64,000 bases of DNA, taken from Salinadaptatus halalkaliphilus (GTDB lineage Archaea; Halobacteriota; Halobacteria; Halobacteriales; Natrialbaceae). This document shows, piece by piece, positions 1 through 8,914 of this stretch. Position 1 is the stretch's first letter, and every line of letters starts with the position of its first letter. The notes beneath the pieces were generated by a model. It was given only the letters and a program-made list of their open reading frames with translations. It had not been told where the DNA came from and did no database searches. A program made the position numbers and the translations under genes. Location of the stretch: NCBI RefSeq assembly GCF_006543045.1, contig NZ_RBZW01000003.1, positions 124,001-188,000 on the forward strand, given 5' to 3'.

Positions 1-1
1 G

Positions 2-304
2 TTACAACGAACCGGGTTGAGCGACACCGAAACGCTCCCCGAGAACCGAGGAATGCTGTTCGTCTACGACTCGGTCGAGGAACTGACGTTTTCGATGCCG
101 GAGATGGCGTTTCCGATCGACATTCTCTTCGCCGACGACGCGGGCGTCATCACGAGCATCTACCGCGCTCGAGCGCCTGCGCCACGCGAAGACGGCACCG
201 AGCAGATCTACTACGGCGAGGGACAGTACGTGTTGGAAGTCGTCTACGAGTGGACCGCCGATCGCGATGTCCAGGTGGGTGACAGTCTCGAGTTCGAACT
301 GTGA
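2..304 (+). CDS. DUF192 family protein, 5'-truncated by the window edge
   Basis: The reading frame is open from base 2 with no start codon that fits the family, so the gene begins upstream of the window. About 100 residues remain. They contain the DUF192 hallmarks: a TGLSDTETLPENRGMLFVY-type segment, a central MAFPIDILFAD segment, and a C-terminal EGQYVLEVV segment. The protein at 38908-39399 has the same blocks in the same order (TGLSDHESLEAGHGMLFV, MDFDIDIVFID, AQYVLEVP), so the two are paralogues. DUF192 proteins are small beta-rich secreted or membrane-anchored domains of unknown biochemical role. An internal TTG at position 17 lies inside the conserved block and is not the real start. 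Confidence 0.85.
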   Translation, partial: LQRTGLSDTETLPENRGMLFVYDSVEELTFSMPEMAFPIDILFADDAGVITSIYRARAPAPREDGTEQIYYGEGQYVLEVVYEWTADRDVQVGDSLEFEL

Positions 305-515
305 GGGCGGAGCGCGATACTGGTTCCCGTCGCTCACCGTTTCTCGGCCGGGGACTTGCTACGTGCCCAACCGCCACCACCTCTGTCTCTCGCGCTGGCA
401 AATCCAGTTGTTCGCCGTCGAATCCCCGCCGATAATTACACCCTCCTATCTTCATGCGATATGAACACATGGCTCATCCAACATTTATGCGCCCATCCGT
501 TGGCGATGTTGGTGG

Positions 516-734
516 TTGTTGTCAACACCCGAACACCAAGTCACGGTACCGGATACTATCGACTCACCCGCAACCAAGCTCGTGTACGTGGCGATTACCG
601 TGATCGAGACGGCGACAGTCTCGAGACTCCACCGCCTGCTCGATCTCTCGAAACTGACGTTGCTTCCGATACTCTGGTCGCTCGTCGACGCCGGTTTCAT
701 CCAGCGACAGGAGGGACGCTATGTCCGCCGATAA
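516..734 (+). CDS. Small winged-helix (HTH) protein
   Basis: A 72-residue protein with a pattern typical of a lone winged helix: a helix ending in KLVYVAI, a turn and recognition-helix region (VSRLHRLLDLSKLTLLPILWSLVDAGFIQ), and a short basic wing (RQEGRYVRR). A TTG start at 516 or 519 is the only good in-frame choice; no ATG precedes it in frame. Its stop codon overlaps the ATG of the next gene (721), so the pair is probably translationally coupled. It is most likely a DNA-binding transcription factor of the haloarchaeal ArsR/TrmB-like kind. Its target is unknown. Confidence 0.6.
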   Translation: MLSTPEHQVTVPDTIDSPATKLVYVAITVIETATVSRLHRLLDLSKLTLLPILWSLVDAGFIQRQEGRYVRR

Positions 735-1266
735 CGGTCGTGCGAGGCTGCCGATGGCCCTCGAGGCACGGGAGTCGGTCCACGTCGAGTGCTACGTTCG
801 CTCGCAACTCCCCGGACCGGTCGCCGAGCGGGCCAACACGATCGTCGGGCGGCTCAGGCGACTTCGCGACCACGACCGCCTCGACTCGTTTCGGGTGGTC
901 GACTGGCCGCCAGTACATCGCCACCTTGAGTACTCGGTCAGCGAGCCGACGCGAGACGAACTGGTGCGGACGTTCGAACGGTGGGCCGACCGCAGCGAGG
1001 TCACGCTCGAGCCGGCGTTTCGCCGACGGGAGTCGCTCTCCTCGCCACTCGAGGGCGACGAGCTCCACGGTCGCCTCCGGGTGCCGGTCGTGGCACTCGC
1101 GGTGTACGACGACGTGGGGCCGTCGGAGACGCTCTGTGGCGTCGTTCCGTATACGGAGCCACGCGAGCAGGGTCAGGACCGAACGGTCACGGTCGCCGAC
1201 TGGCTCGCTGCTGTCGAGCCGCCGGAGCTGACCGGGCAGGTACAGGTCCCGAAACCGACGACCTGA
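721..1266 (+). CDS. Haloarchaeal HTH-family protein (HTH_63-like)
   Basis: A 181-residue acidic protein. The N-terminal half (about residues 18-60: VHVECYVRSQLPGP, then a helix with IVGRLRRLRDHDRLDSFRV) resembles the haloarchaeal family often labelled HTH_63 or 'HTH domain protein', whose members pair with small regulators. The C-terminal half is a second alpha/beta segment with no recognised motif. Its ATG at 721 lies inside the end of the upstream winged-helix gene, a 14-bp overlap that supports a two-gene operon. No signal peptide or membrane segment is present, so it should be cytoplasmic. The family assignment rests on recall of the sequence pattern and the function is unproven. Confidence 0.6.
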   Translation: MSADNGRARLPMALEARESVHVECYVRSQLPGPVAERANTIVGRLRRLRDHDRLDSFRVVDWPPVHRHLEYSVSEPTRDELVRTFERWADRSEVTLEPAFRRRESLSSPLEGDELHGRLRVPVVALAVYDDVGPSETLCGVVPYTEPREQGQDRTVTVADWLAAVEPPELTGQVQVPKPTT

Positions 1267-1323
1267 GGAGTGACGTAGCCGTTCTGCGAGGGATGATCTC
1301 AGTAGGCTGCAAGCGAAACGAGC

Positions 1324-1332
1324 GCTTATATG
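1324..1332 (+). promoter_or_regulatory. TATA box of the subtilase gene
   Basis: The AT-rich octamer around CTTATATG lies about 30 bp upstream of the ATG at 1361. This is the usual spacing for a haloarchaeal promoter that gives a leaderless or near-leaderless transcript. Confidence 0.5.
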
Positions 1333-1360
1333 TGTTCACTGGATATACTCGAACGGTTAC

Positions 1361-4300
1361 ATGCCCTCCAGGCAGTCTGCACTGCTCGTCGGTGCAGTCA
1401 TCGTGGCCCTCCTCGTGGTCGGTGGTTTCGCCGCTATGCCGAGCGGGAACGCCAATGGGGTCGCCGTCTCGGATGACGACATCGACGATACCACACCCGC
1501 TGACGACCCTCGACCGACCGGTGACAGCATCACCGTCGCCGTCGTCGATACCGGCATCGACGACAGCCACGCGGCGCTCGAGGGGCAGGTCGTCGACCGC
1601 ATCGATCTGACGGACGACGGCGCCGACGCTGAGGGTGGCGTCGACAAGCACGGCCACGGCACCCACGTTGCAGGCGTCGTGGCCGGACAGGACGTGGACG
1701 GAGCACAACCGGGCGTCGCTCCCGGTGCCGATCTCGTCGATGTCCGGGTTCTGAGCGAGGAAGGCGAAGGCGACGCCGAACGGATCGCGGAGGGAATCAC
1801 TTACGCCGTCGAGGAGGCCGACGCCGATATCGTGCTGTTGAGTCTCAACGTCGCGGGCGTCGACGACGAACCGATCGACGAAAGCGTCGCTCGAGCGACC
1901 GACCAGGGCGCCGTCGTCGTCGCCTCGGCGGGCAACACGGGCGCGACGCGCTCGATTACGACACCCGGGCGCACGCCAGAGATGATTACCGTCGGCGCGA
2001 CTGCCGAGAACGGCTCGGTGCTTTCACACTCTTCACGTGGACCGACCGAGGAAGGCCATCTCAAGCCCGAGCTCGTCGCCCCCGGCCAACGAATCCCCGG
2101 GCCGGACGCCGGAACCGGGACCGAGTATACGACCCGAACCGGCACGAGTCTCGCCGCGCCCCAGGTCGCCGGCGCGGCCGCACTCGTCCTCGAGGCCGAG
2201 CCGGAGCTGCCGCCCGCCGCAGTCGAGAGCCGACTCGTGACGACCGCTCGGCCGATCCCGGATGCCGACGTCTTCGCGGCCGGCGGCGGCGAACTCGACG
2301 TCGATCGCGCGCTCGAGCCGGGTATCGTCGTCCACGATGGCGTCCTCGACTTTGGCTTACTCGAGGACGACGCGCCGGTCGAACGAACGGTGACGGTCGA
2401 GAACCGCGACGACCGGCCCCACGAACTCACGCTCGAGACATCCATCGAAAATCTCGACGCCGACGGCCCGGCAGGCCCTGCTACCGGCGAGACGCTCTCG
2501 GCGAATCGTACCGACCTCTCACTCGATCCCGGCGAGACGGCCGATATCGCGCTGACGGCCGATGCTGACACGTCGTCGGGCGTCTACTCGGGAGCGCTCG
2601 CGTATACGGTCGACGGCGAGGCACGGACGGCGCCGGTCGGGTTCGTCCGTGGCGGGACGCTGACCGTCGAGAAGCGGCCGTTCTCGGACGACGATCGGAT
2701 CGACGGTGACCCGCTGTTTTTCTTCACCGAGGAGGGGACGCATTCGGGCATTCAGGACTTCGAGGACGGCGAGACGTCGTTCGTCGCTGGCAGCGGGACC
2801 TACGTGCTCTGGACGCGAGGCGTCGACCAGGAAACTGGCTCGATAATTTTCGTCTCCGAGCGAATCGACGTCGACGGGACCGAACGCGTCGTCCTCGACG
2901 AGGCCGAGACGGATCCGATCGGCGTCGACGCCGGCCCGCTTGTCGAGGCGTACGGGCCGCTCGAGAACCACACCATCGCGGTCTCGATGAGCGCAACGTC
3001 CGGCGATCAGCGGATGGAACTCTCACGGACGGTACTCGACGCCGACAACCGAACCGTTCGCGTCTCCTCGGAGCCGAGTAGCTCGATCGCGACCACGTAC
3101 TTGCTCACGACCGACCCCGGCGGCGCGGGCAGACTCGAGGCCGGAGACGTGTTCCAACTCTCTCACGAGGCACCCAGCGCGGGCTGGAGTTCTCCGGTGA
3201 CGGTCGAGCCCGCGGATCTCGAGACGACCGAACACCGCCTCCACCGAACGACGGCCGACATCGGTCCGGAAGTTCAGGACCGGACGGTGACGGCGACGGT
3301 CTGGAACAATCCGGCGCGGTACTGGTTCGACGCCGGCACGCAAGACGTTCAGCACGTCCACCGCAACACCGATCGCGCCAGTCACGAGCGTCGCGTCCGT
3401 GGGGACGGCTGGCAGGCCGTCGTCGACGATCGCGACGCCGCGTCGGTCGACATCCTCGCCCACCCCATGATCGCACAGGTCGAATCGCTCTCGGTGACCG
3501 ACGGCACCGCGACGGTCGAGGGAGAACCGCTCGCCGACGGCGCCGGAACGGCGTTCGATCCGGGCCGGGCCCACGCCGTGTCACTCGCCATCGACGACGA
3601 AATCGTCACCGAGCGCGAGACCGACGCCCTCGAGCTCGTGGCCGAGGCCCCGGTCGAGCCGGGCGAGTCGGTCACCGCCCGACTCGAGGGCAACAACTCT
3701 GACGGGCGACTGTCGACACGGACGGTGACCGAAGTGAGAATCGACGAGTACGATCCCGAGCGCCCCCATCGAGCGCCGCTCGTCAGCGACGTCGACGTCG
3801 ACGCGGATACAACAAACGCGGCCGGGCCGGGCGAGACGACCGTCGCGATCGACGCGACGGAACTCCGGTCGGTCTTCGAACCGATCGTCTGGTACACGAC
3901 CGAGGATCGGGAGACGGCTCCCTGGGCGGACCCGACGGGCTGGAACACCGCGTTGACGGGCTACGCTGACGGCCAGCTCCTGGCGACGCTCGAGGTCCCC
4001 GAGGACGCAGCTACCGTGAGCCTGGCGGCGGAACTTGAGGCCCACGGCGACCGCACGCGCCTGCTGACGACCGACGCCTTCTATGCGGGTGCGGCCCCGA
4101 ACACGTCCACGCGGACGATCGAGGGCCACCTCCAGGGCGCCGACGGGACGCCAGTCGCCAACGACAGCGTCCTCGCGACGCCCGTCGACGGCGACTCGCC
4201 GACGGTCACTCGAACCGACGCCGACGGCGCGTTCGCCCTCGAGGTGCCCAGAGACGAGACCTACGATCTCGAGTACCGCCGGGGAGAACCCTGGCGGCTC

Positions 4301-4960
4301 AACGCCTCCCTCGAGGACGATCGGCCCGCACTGGCGGCCCTCGAAGGGGTTACCGTCGGGGACGAGGACGTCGCACTCGAGCGAACGCTGCCGGCGGCCG
4401 AGCCATTCGACCCGCACGTCGTCGACGAGCGCGGCGAGCCCGTCTCGGGTGCGCGCGTCGAACTCGAGCACCGCGGCGACAACGTCACCGTCGATGTCGC
4501 CGGCGAATCGAACGACGACGGGCGGCTCCAGGCGGCAGACGCCGATCGTAGCGGGTTATCGATGGCCGGATCGATCGGCCTCACGGTTATCCCGCCCGAG
4601 GACGGGCCCTACGTCCAGGGCGCGTATCGGGCGAACCGTACGGTCGGCGACAGCCCGGAGCCGACGGTCGTCCTCGAGACGGAGCCGCCCGAGGCCGCCC
4701 TCGAGACGAACCGTAACTGGATGCTCGAGGGAACGCCGGTGACGCTCGATGCGGGCGACAGCGATGTCCCCGCAGGCGTCGCGGCGTATCGCTGGGATCT
4801 CGACGGCGACGGCTCGATCGATCGGACGACCGACGAAGCGCGCATTCGTCACGAACTCGAGCCCGGCGAGACCGAACTGCGCGTCACGGTCGTCGACGAC
4901 GCCGGCAAGACCGATACGGCCCAGCGGACGGTCCAGGTCGACCCGCTCGAGGAGTCGTGA
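1361..4960 (+). CDS. Secreted subtilisin-like serine protease with C-terminal PKD domain
   Basis: A 1199-residue S8-family peptidase. Residues 8-26 form a hydrophobic signal or anchor segment. The catalytic triad is visible: Asp63 in VAVVDTGID, His99 in HGHGTHVAG, Ser263 in GTSLAAPQVAG; the oxyanion Asn192 is in ASAGNTGA. The catalytic domain ends near residue 310. It is followed by about 800 residues of beta-rich modules: CARDB- or fibronectin-like segments, one or two carboxypeptidase-regulatory-like repeats (around 925-1040), and a final PKD-type domain with the YRWDLDGDGSIDRT signature. Classical halolysins have about 400-530 residues, so this is much larger and is probably a cell-surface protease with adhesive or substrate-binding modules. 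There is no long propeptide before the catalytic domain, which is unusual for secreted subtilases. Confidence 0.92.
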   Translation: MPSRQSALLVGAVIVALLVVGGFAAMPSGNANGVAVSDDDIDDTTPADDPRPTGDSITVAVVDTGIDDSHAALEGQVVDRIDLTDDGADAEGGVDKHGHGTHVAGVVAGQDVDGAQPGVAPGADLVDVRVLSEEGEGDAERIAEGITYAVEEADADIVLLSLNVAGVDDEPIDESVARATDQGAVVVASAGNTGATRSITTPGRTPEMITVGATAENGSVLSHSSRGPTEEGHLKPELVAPGQRIPGPDAGTGTEYTTRTGTSLAAPQVAGAAALVLEAEPELPPAAVESRLVTTARPIPDADVFAAGGGELDVDRALEPGIVVHDGVLDFGLLEDDAPVERTVTVENRDDRPHELTLETSIENLDADGPAGPATGETLSANRTDLSLDPGETADIALTADADTSSGVYSGALAYTVDGEARTAPVGFVRGGTLTVEKRPFSDDDRIDGDPLFFFTEEGTHSGIQDFEDGETSFVAGSGTYVLWTRGVDQETGSIIFVSERIDVDGTERVVLDEAETDPIGVDAGPLVEAYGPLENHTIAVSMSATSGDQRMELSRTVLDADNRTVRVSSEPSSSIATTYLLTTDPGGAGRLEAGDVFQLSHEAPSAGWSSPVTVEPADLETTEHRLHRTTADIGPEVQDRTVTATVWNNPARYWFDAGTQDVQHVHRNTDRASHERRVRGDGWQAVVDDRDAASVDILAHPMIAQVESLSVTDGTATVEGEPLADGAGTAFDPGRAHAVSLAIDDEIVTERETDALELVAEAPVEPGESVTARLEGNNSDGRLSTRTVTEVRIDEYDPERPHRAPLVSDVDVDADTTNAAGPGETTVAIDATELRSVFEPIVWYTTEDRETAPWADPTGWNTALTGYADGQLLATLEVPEDAATVSLAAELEAHGDRTRLLTTDAFYAGAAPNTSTRTIEGHLQGADGTPVANDSVLATPVDGDSPTVTRTDADGAFALEVPRDETYDLEYRRGEPWRLNASLEDDRPALAALEGVTVGDEDVALERTLPAAEPFDPHVVDERGEPVSGARVELEHRGDNVTVDVAGESNDDGRLQAADADRSGLSMAGSIGLTVIPPEDGPYVQGAYRANRTVGDSPEPTVVLETEPPEAALETNRNWMLEGTPVTLDAGDSDVPAGVAAYRWDLDGDGSIDRTTDEARIRHELEPGETELRVTVVDDAGKTDTAQRTVQVDPLEES

Positions 4961-5042
4961 GGACGAGACGAGCCGTCGTGGATCGATGACGATACGTACC
5001 GGAACTGAAGCCCTTATGTGCGGCCGGACGACACACGGTGAT

Positions 5043-6227
5043 ATGATTCCCGGCGCGAGCGAGTACGGCGTCGACATCGCGGTCGCGGACGACGCCATCG
5101 ACGACCTGCTTTCGGTCGAGCCCGCGGACGTGGAGGCGCCGCCGGCGTTGACGTTCGCGCGCAACGTCTTCGTGCCGCTGACGACCGCGTGTCGCTACAC
5201 CTGCACCTACTGCACCTACTTCGATCCGCCGGGTCAGGCCTCGCTGCTCTCGCTCGAGGAAGTCCGTGAGATCTGCCGACAGGGTGCCGACGCCGGCTGC
5301 ACGGAGGCGCTGTTTACGTTCGGCGATGACCCAGACGAGCGCTACACGGAACTGTACGACCAGCTTGCGGAGTGGGGCCACGACTCGATTCACACCTACC
5401 TCAGAGAGGCCTGCGAGGTCGCCCTCGAAGAGGGACTGTTGCCCCACGCGAACCCGGGCGACCAGACTCGCGAGCAGATGGCCGAAGTCGCCGACGTCAA
5501 CGCCAGCATGGGCGTGATGCTCGAGTCGACGGCCGCGGTCGACGCCCACGCAGGGCCGCGCCGGAAGGAGCCGGGTCAACGGCTGCGAACGATCGAGAAC
5601 GCGGGCGAACTCGACGTGGCGTTCACGACAGGCATCCTCGTCGGCATCGGCGAGTCCTGGCGCGACCGCGCCGAGAGTCTGCTCGCGATCGCCGAGATGC
5701 ACGACCGCTACGACCACGTCCAGGAGGTGATCGTCCAGCCGGTCGTGAACAACGAGCGCTGGGACGATGGCTCGCCGGACCTCGAGACGATGCGCCGGGT
5801 GACGGCGATGGCGCGTGCGGCCTTGCCCGAGGAGATTTCGGTGCAGGTGCCGCCGAATCTCGCACCCGCTCGCGAGTTGATCGATTGCGGTGTCGACGAT
5901 CTCGGCGGCGTCTCGCCGGTCACCGCCGATCACATCAACCCCGACTACTCGTGGCCCGCCCTCCGGGAACTCGAGGGGATCGCCGATCACGCGGGCGTCC
6001 CACTGGGCGAGCGACTGCCGGTCTACGAGCGATTCTTCCCGGCAGAGATGCGTACCGACGACTTCGAGGGCGTACCCGCCGAGGGGACGAGTCCCGACGA
6101 CGCGAGCGATCGCGAGTGGCTCTCCCCGACGATCCGTGCGGCGTTGACGGCCGACGACGGGGCCGGAAACCGGTATCGACGTGTGCTCGAGTCGAACGCG
6201 GAGTTACTCGAGTCGAGTGCGGATTGA
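5043..6227 (+). CDS. cofG: FO synthase subunit 1 (7,8-didemethyl-8-hydroxy-5-deazariboflavin synthase, CofG)
   Basis: A radical-SAM enzyme of 394 residues that, with CofH, makes FO, the chromophore of coenzyme F420, from tyrosine and a ribityl-uracil. The [4Fe-4S]-binding motif CxxxCxxC is Cys50, Cys54 and Cys57 (CRYTCTYC). Other CofG-typical blocks are FTFGDDPDERY, LLPHANPG, LESTA and GGVSPVTADHINPDYSWP. The start MIPGASEY at 5043 matches the usual family N-terminus; an in-frame ATG at 5016 would add only an atypical leader. A TTATG-type box near 5011 would place the transcript start very close to the ATG. No cofH is in the window. Confidence 0.95.
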   Translation: MIPGASEYGVDIAVADDAIDDLLSVEPADVEAPPALTFARNVFVPLTTACRYTCTYCTYFDPPGQASLLSLEEVREICRQGADAGCTEALFTFGDDPDERYTELYDQLAEWGHDSIHTYLREACEVALEEGLLPHANPGDQTREQMAEVADVNASMGVMLESTAAVDAHAGPRRKEPGQRLRTIENAGELDVAFTTGILVGIGESWRDRAESLLAIAEMHDRYDHVQEVIVQPVVNNERWDDGSPDLETMRRVTAMARAALPEEISVQVPPNLAPARELIDCGVDDLGGVSPVTADHINPDYSWPALRELEGIADHAGVPLGERLPVYERFFPAEMRTDDFEGVPAEGTSPDDASDREWLSPTIRAALTADDGAGNRYRRVLESNAELLESSAD

Positions 6228-6358
6228 GACGGATTGCCGCCACGAAGTTGGATTTCTGACACGTTACTGTCGGTATCGCAGTCATTTACTATCGGCCCAG
6301 TGGCGGTGCAGTCGGACGTGACCAGCCCTCCAGCTCGAGCGAACGGAGTTGAGCAGCG

Positions 6359-7774
6359 GTGCGTGTGAGGACAGTCCTGCTCGTCGCCGTGCTCGTCGTC
6401 GGTGCCGTCGCGGGCGGTACGAGCCACGGTGTAGCGGCCCAGTCGAGCCCACCACCGGACGCTGTCGATAGCTACGTCGTTGAACAAGGCGACATCTGTC
6501 AGCCGATCGAGGCCCTCGAGACCGACGGGACGGTCGGCTCGCTCTACGATTACCGGAATCACGAGACCCATCCCGACAGCGACGACAATCTCTACAGTTC
6601 CTACGGTACACAGCACCTGCAGGCGGACGACACCAGCATCCTCATGCTTCACGAGGGAACCGACGGGACCAGCCTCGTCGTGGTCCACGACCGTCTCGAG
6701 GGCCAGACGGCTGGCGGCATGGTCTCGTTCGATGTCGTTGGCGTCCCGCCCGAGGCCGACTGGGTGGTCAGAGACGACGCCTACGAAGGCGAAACCAACA
6801 TGGCCGAGTGGTACGGCGGTGAGGGCTGGCTGGGGGCGTCCTGGATCTGGGCCGACGGCCGAACCGACGGTGGCGCGATTAACGGCGGCCTCTCCGAGGA
6901 GTTCGCCCTGACGATCCATCCCGGGTTCAACGAACACTCGGCCTTCCACGACAACCCCGACCTCCACGACCCGGACTGGCACGACGACGGCCGCATCGAA
7001 CGCTGGGAGGTCCTCTCCGGCGACATCGAGGACCCGGAGCGAACGACGCTCTCGCTCGCGGAACCGGTGACGATTCGAACCGGTACCTGTGACGGACCGG
7101 CGGTCACGTACGATCGAACCGCCGACGGTATCTCGGCGACGATCGACAGATTCGACGACGCTGCGGGCAACGGCGCCAACGACAGCAACTCGTCGCCCCA
7201 CTCGAGCGACGCCGTCCAGTTCGAGCGGCTGGAACTGGCGGATGTCGGCCCCGCCGAACCGATCCGCGCCGACATCGATCCGGTTGACGACCTGCCGGCG
7301 CTGCCGGACGACCGCGACGCACTCTCGTCGCTCGCCGTCGACGGCGCCCACGGGGCCAGCGGAACCCTCTCGTTTAGCGTCGACGCTGTCGAACTCGAGG
7401 ACGCGACCGGCAAAGAGAGCCTCGAAGCGGACGATTTCGTCCTCTACGAGGCCGACGGCGACGGCTGGGCCGAGGTATCACTCGAGGTCTACACCGCCGA
7501 GGACGGTACACTTCGGTTCGACGCGACGGTCGCGTCGGTCGAGCGACTCGCGGTCGCACTCGCGGAGCCGCCGGATCCGCCGGCACAGAACGCAACGACC
7601 TCGTCGGAGCCGGCTACGGAACGCGATACCGAGACGACTCACTCCGAGACCGACGGTTCACAGCAGAGCGTCGACGCCGACGTGCTGTCGATACCCGCCA
7701 TCGCGGTCGTCGGAGTCGCCGTTACCGTGCTCTGTGGGCTGTTGTGGCTGTACTCGAGCCGGCATCTGGAGTGA
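6359..7774 (+). CDS. Secreted, C-terminally anchored surface protein
   Basis: A 471-residue protein starting at GTG 6359 (GTG 6365 also possible). Residues 5-27 form a Sec-type signal peptide ending in VAAQ. The mature part is acidic and beta-rich. The segment around residues 300-400 (ERLELADVGPAEPIRADI... SSLAVDGAHGASGTLSFSV... EADDFVLYEADGDGWAEV) resembles the PGF-pre-PGF domain that precedes haloarchaeal C-terminal sorting signals. A Thr/Ser/Glu-rich linker follows, probably glycosylated, then one membrane helix (about 443-465) and a short tail ending SSRHLE. It is most likely an S-layer-associated or periplasm-facing protein. No catalytic motif was seen. Confidence 0.7.
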   Translation: MRVRTVLLVAVLVVGAVAGGTSHGVAAQSSPPPDAVDSYVVEQGDICQPIEALETDGTVGSLYDYRNHETHPDSDDNLYSSYGTQHLQADDTSILMLHEGTDGTSLVVVHDRLEGQTAGGMVSFDVVGVPPEADWVVRDDAYEGETNMAEWYGGEGWLGASWIWADGRTDGGAINGGLSEEFALTIHPGFNEHSAFHDNPDLHDPDWHDDGRIERWEVLSGDIEDPERTTLSLAEPVTIRTGTCDGPAVTYDRTADGISATIDRFDDAAGNGANDSNSSPHSSDAVQFERLELADVGPAEPIRADIDPVDDLPALPDDRDALSSLAVDGAHGASGTLSFSVDAVELEDATGKESLEADDFVLYEADGDGWAEVSLEVYTAEDGTLRFDATVASVERLAVALAEPPDPPAQNATTSSEPATERDTETTHSETDGSQQSVDADVLSIPAIAVVGVAVTVLCGLLWLYSSRHLE

Positions 7775-7801
7775 CCGACCGTCGCCGGTCGGTGGCGCAG
7801 A

Positions 7802-8914
7802 TCAGTCGGTTTCCTCCTGACTGTCGTCGACGGATTCTTCGTCCGCGTCTGTCGTCGCGTCGTCCGCACTGCCATCGCCGTCGGCTTCGTCGAGTTCGTC
7901 AGCCAGTTCGTCGGGAATCTCCTCGTCGACAGCCGTGTCGGCTCCGGTATCGTCCGTCGGGGTTCCGGCGGGCGCGGTTTCGGCACCGACGAGGAACTCG
8001 AGGAGGTTGCCGATGAAGGCCTCGTTGTCGGCGCGGTTGTAGTGCTCGCTGGTCATGAATCCGACGTCGCCGACGGCGACGGCATCGTCGTTTTCGACGG
8101 CGACGGGGTAGACGCCGGCCTCGCGGCTCTCGGAGTGTTCGGCCGACGCGCTCGTCGTCAGTAGCGACTGGCCTGCCGTCGCGACCTGCGTCGGCGTGTC
8201 GAAGACGACGCTGTCGACGCCCTCGGTGAGCGGGCTCTCCGCGTCGGGCGTCGCTTCGATGGTGCGATAGTTGTTGTCCGATTCCATATCGTAGACGTAG
8301 CCGGTATCGTATCCGATGGCGAACTGGGAGGTGACCGAGGCGAACTCACCGTTGTCGGTCGGCGTACTCGTCCCGGCTGGCTGCGTCGTCGGCGCCAGGA
8401 GTGTGTCGCCGGCAGTGTCCGGACCGCCGGCGAACAGGACTCGGCCGTCGCCGCCAGCAAAGTCCGAAACGGCGTCGGCTTCGCCGGGTGTGTACCGTAT
8501 CTCGGGTTCGACGACGACGAAGGCGTCGGCGCCCTCGAGCGCGTCCGAAAGCGCTTGCTCGCGTTCCTCGGCGGGCGCGTTCGGATCCTGGTTCGGCGGA
8601 TCGAGGTACTCGACGGTGTGACCGCTGGCGGTCAGCGCCGAGACGACCGGCTGGAGATCGGCTTTCGAGATGTCGTTAGCGTGGGCGGCGTCGATCAGAA
8701 CCGTCTGCGAACCGGCGGCATCGACGGTGATCTCGCCGCCGCGCTCGAGGTCGTGGCCCTCGACGGTCTCGGGCTGGAAGTGAGCGTGGTCGACGGACGG
8801 ACGGTCGGTCGATCCCTGGTTCGTGACGATGCCGGCCGCGGCGACCGCGGCGACGGTCACCACGACGATGACGCCGAACAGTACGAGTCGGGACTGGACA
8901 TCGTCGCGATTCAC
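7802..8914 (-). CDS. Membrane-anchored DUF4350-type protein
   Basis: A 370-residue protein with an N-terminal membrane anchor (about residues 9-30) and an outward-facing domain with alternating beta/alpha blocks: QTVLIDAAHANDIS, LTASGHTVEYLDPPN, DAFVVVEPEIRYTPGEADAVSDFAGGDGRVLFAGGPD, and a final FIGNLLEFLVG. This fits DUF4350/GATase-like domains without catalytic residues. The last 65 residues are an Asp/Glu/Thr-rich, probably disordered tail. Its ATG overlaps the stop of the sppA-like gene by 4 bp (8911-8914), so the two are probably co-translated and may act together at the membrane. Confidence 0.75.
   Translation of the reverse strand: MNRDDVQSRLVLFGVIVVVTVAAVAAAGIVTNQGSTDRPSVDHAHFQPETVEGHDLERGGEITVDAAGSQTVLIDAAHANDISKADLQPVVSALTASGHTVEYLDPPNQDPNAPAEEREQALSDALEGADAFVVVEPEIRYTPGEADAVSDFAGGDGRVLFAGGPDTAGDTLLAPTTQPAGTSTPTDNGEFASVTSQFAIGYDTGYVYDMESDNNYRTIEATPDAESPLTEGVDSVVFDTPTQVATAGQSLLTTSASAEHSESREAGVYPVAVENDDAVAVGDVGFMTSEHYNRADNEAFIGNLLEFLVGAETAPAGTPTDDTGADTAVDEEIPDELADELDEADGDGSADDATTDADEESVDDSQEETD

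Noticed and set aside
1801-4742. Several long open frames on the minus strand and in other frames opposite the subtilase gene
   Set aside because: They are shadows produced by high GC at third codon positions; their translations are Arg/Ser/Pro-rich, have no domain, and the subtilase frame has a complete, motif-bearing protein.
4749-5042. Extension of the cofG frame upstream to 4749
   Set aside because: It overlaps the subtilase C-terminus, the extra residues are Arg/Ser-rich with no similarity to CofG, and MIPGASEY at 5043 is the normal family start.
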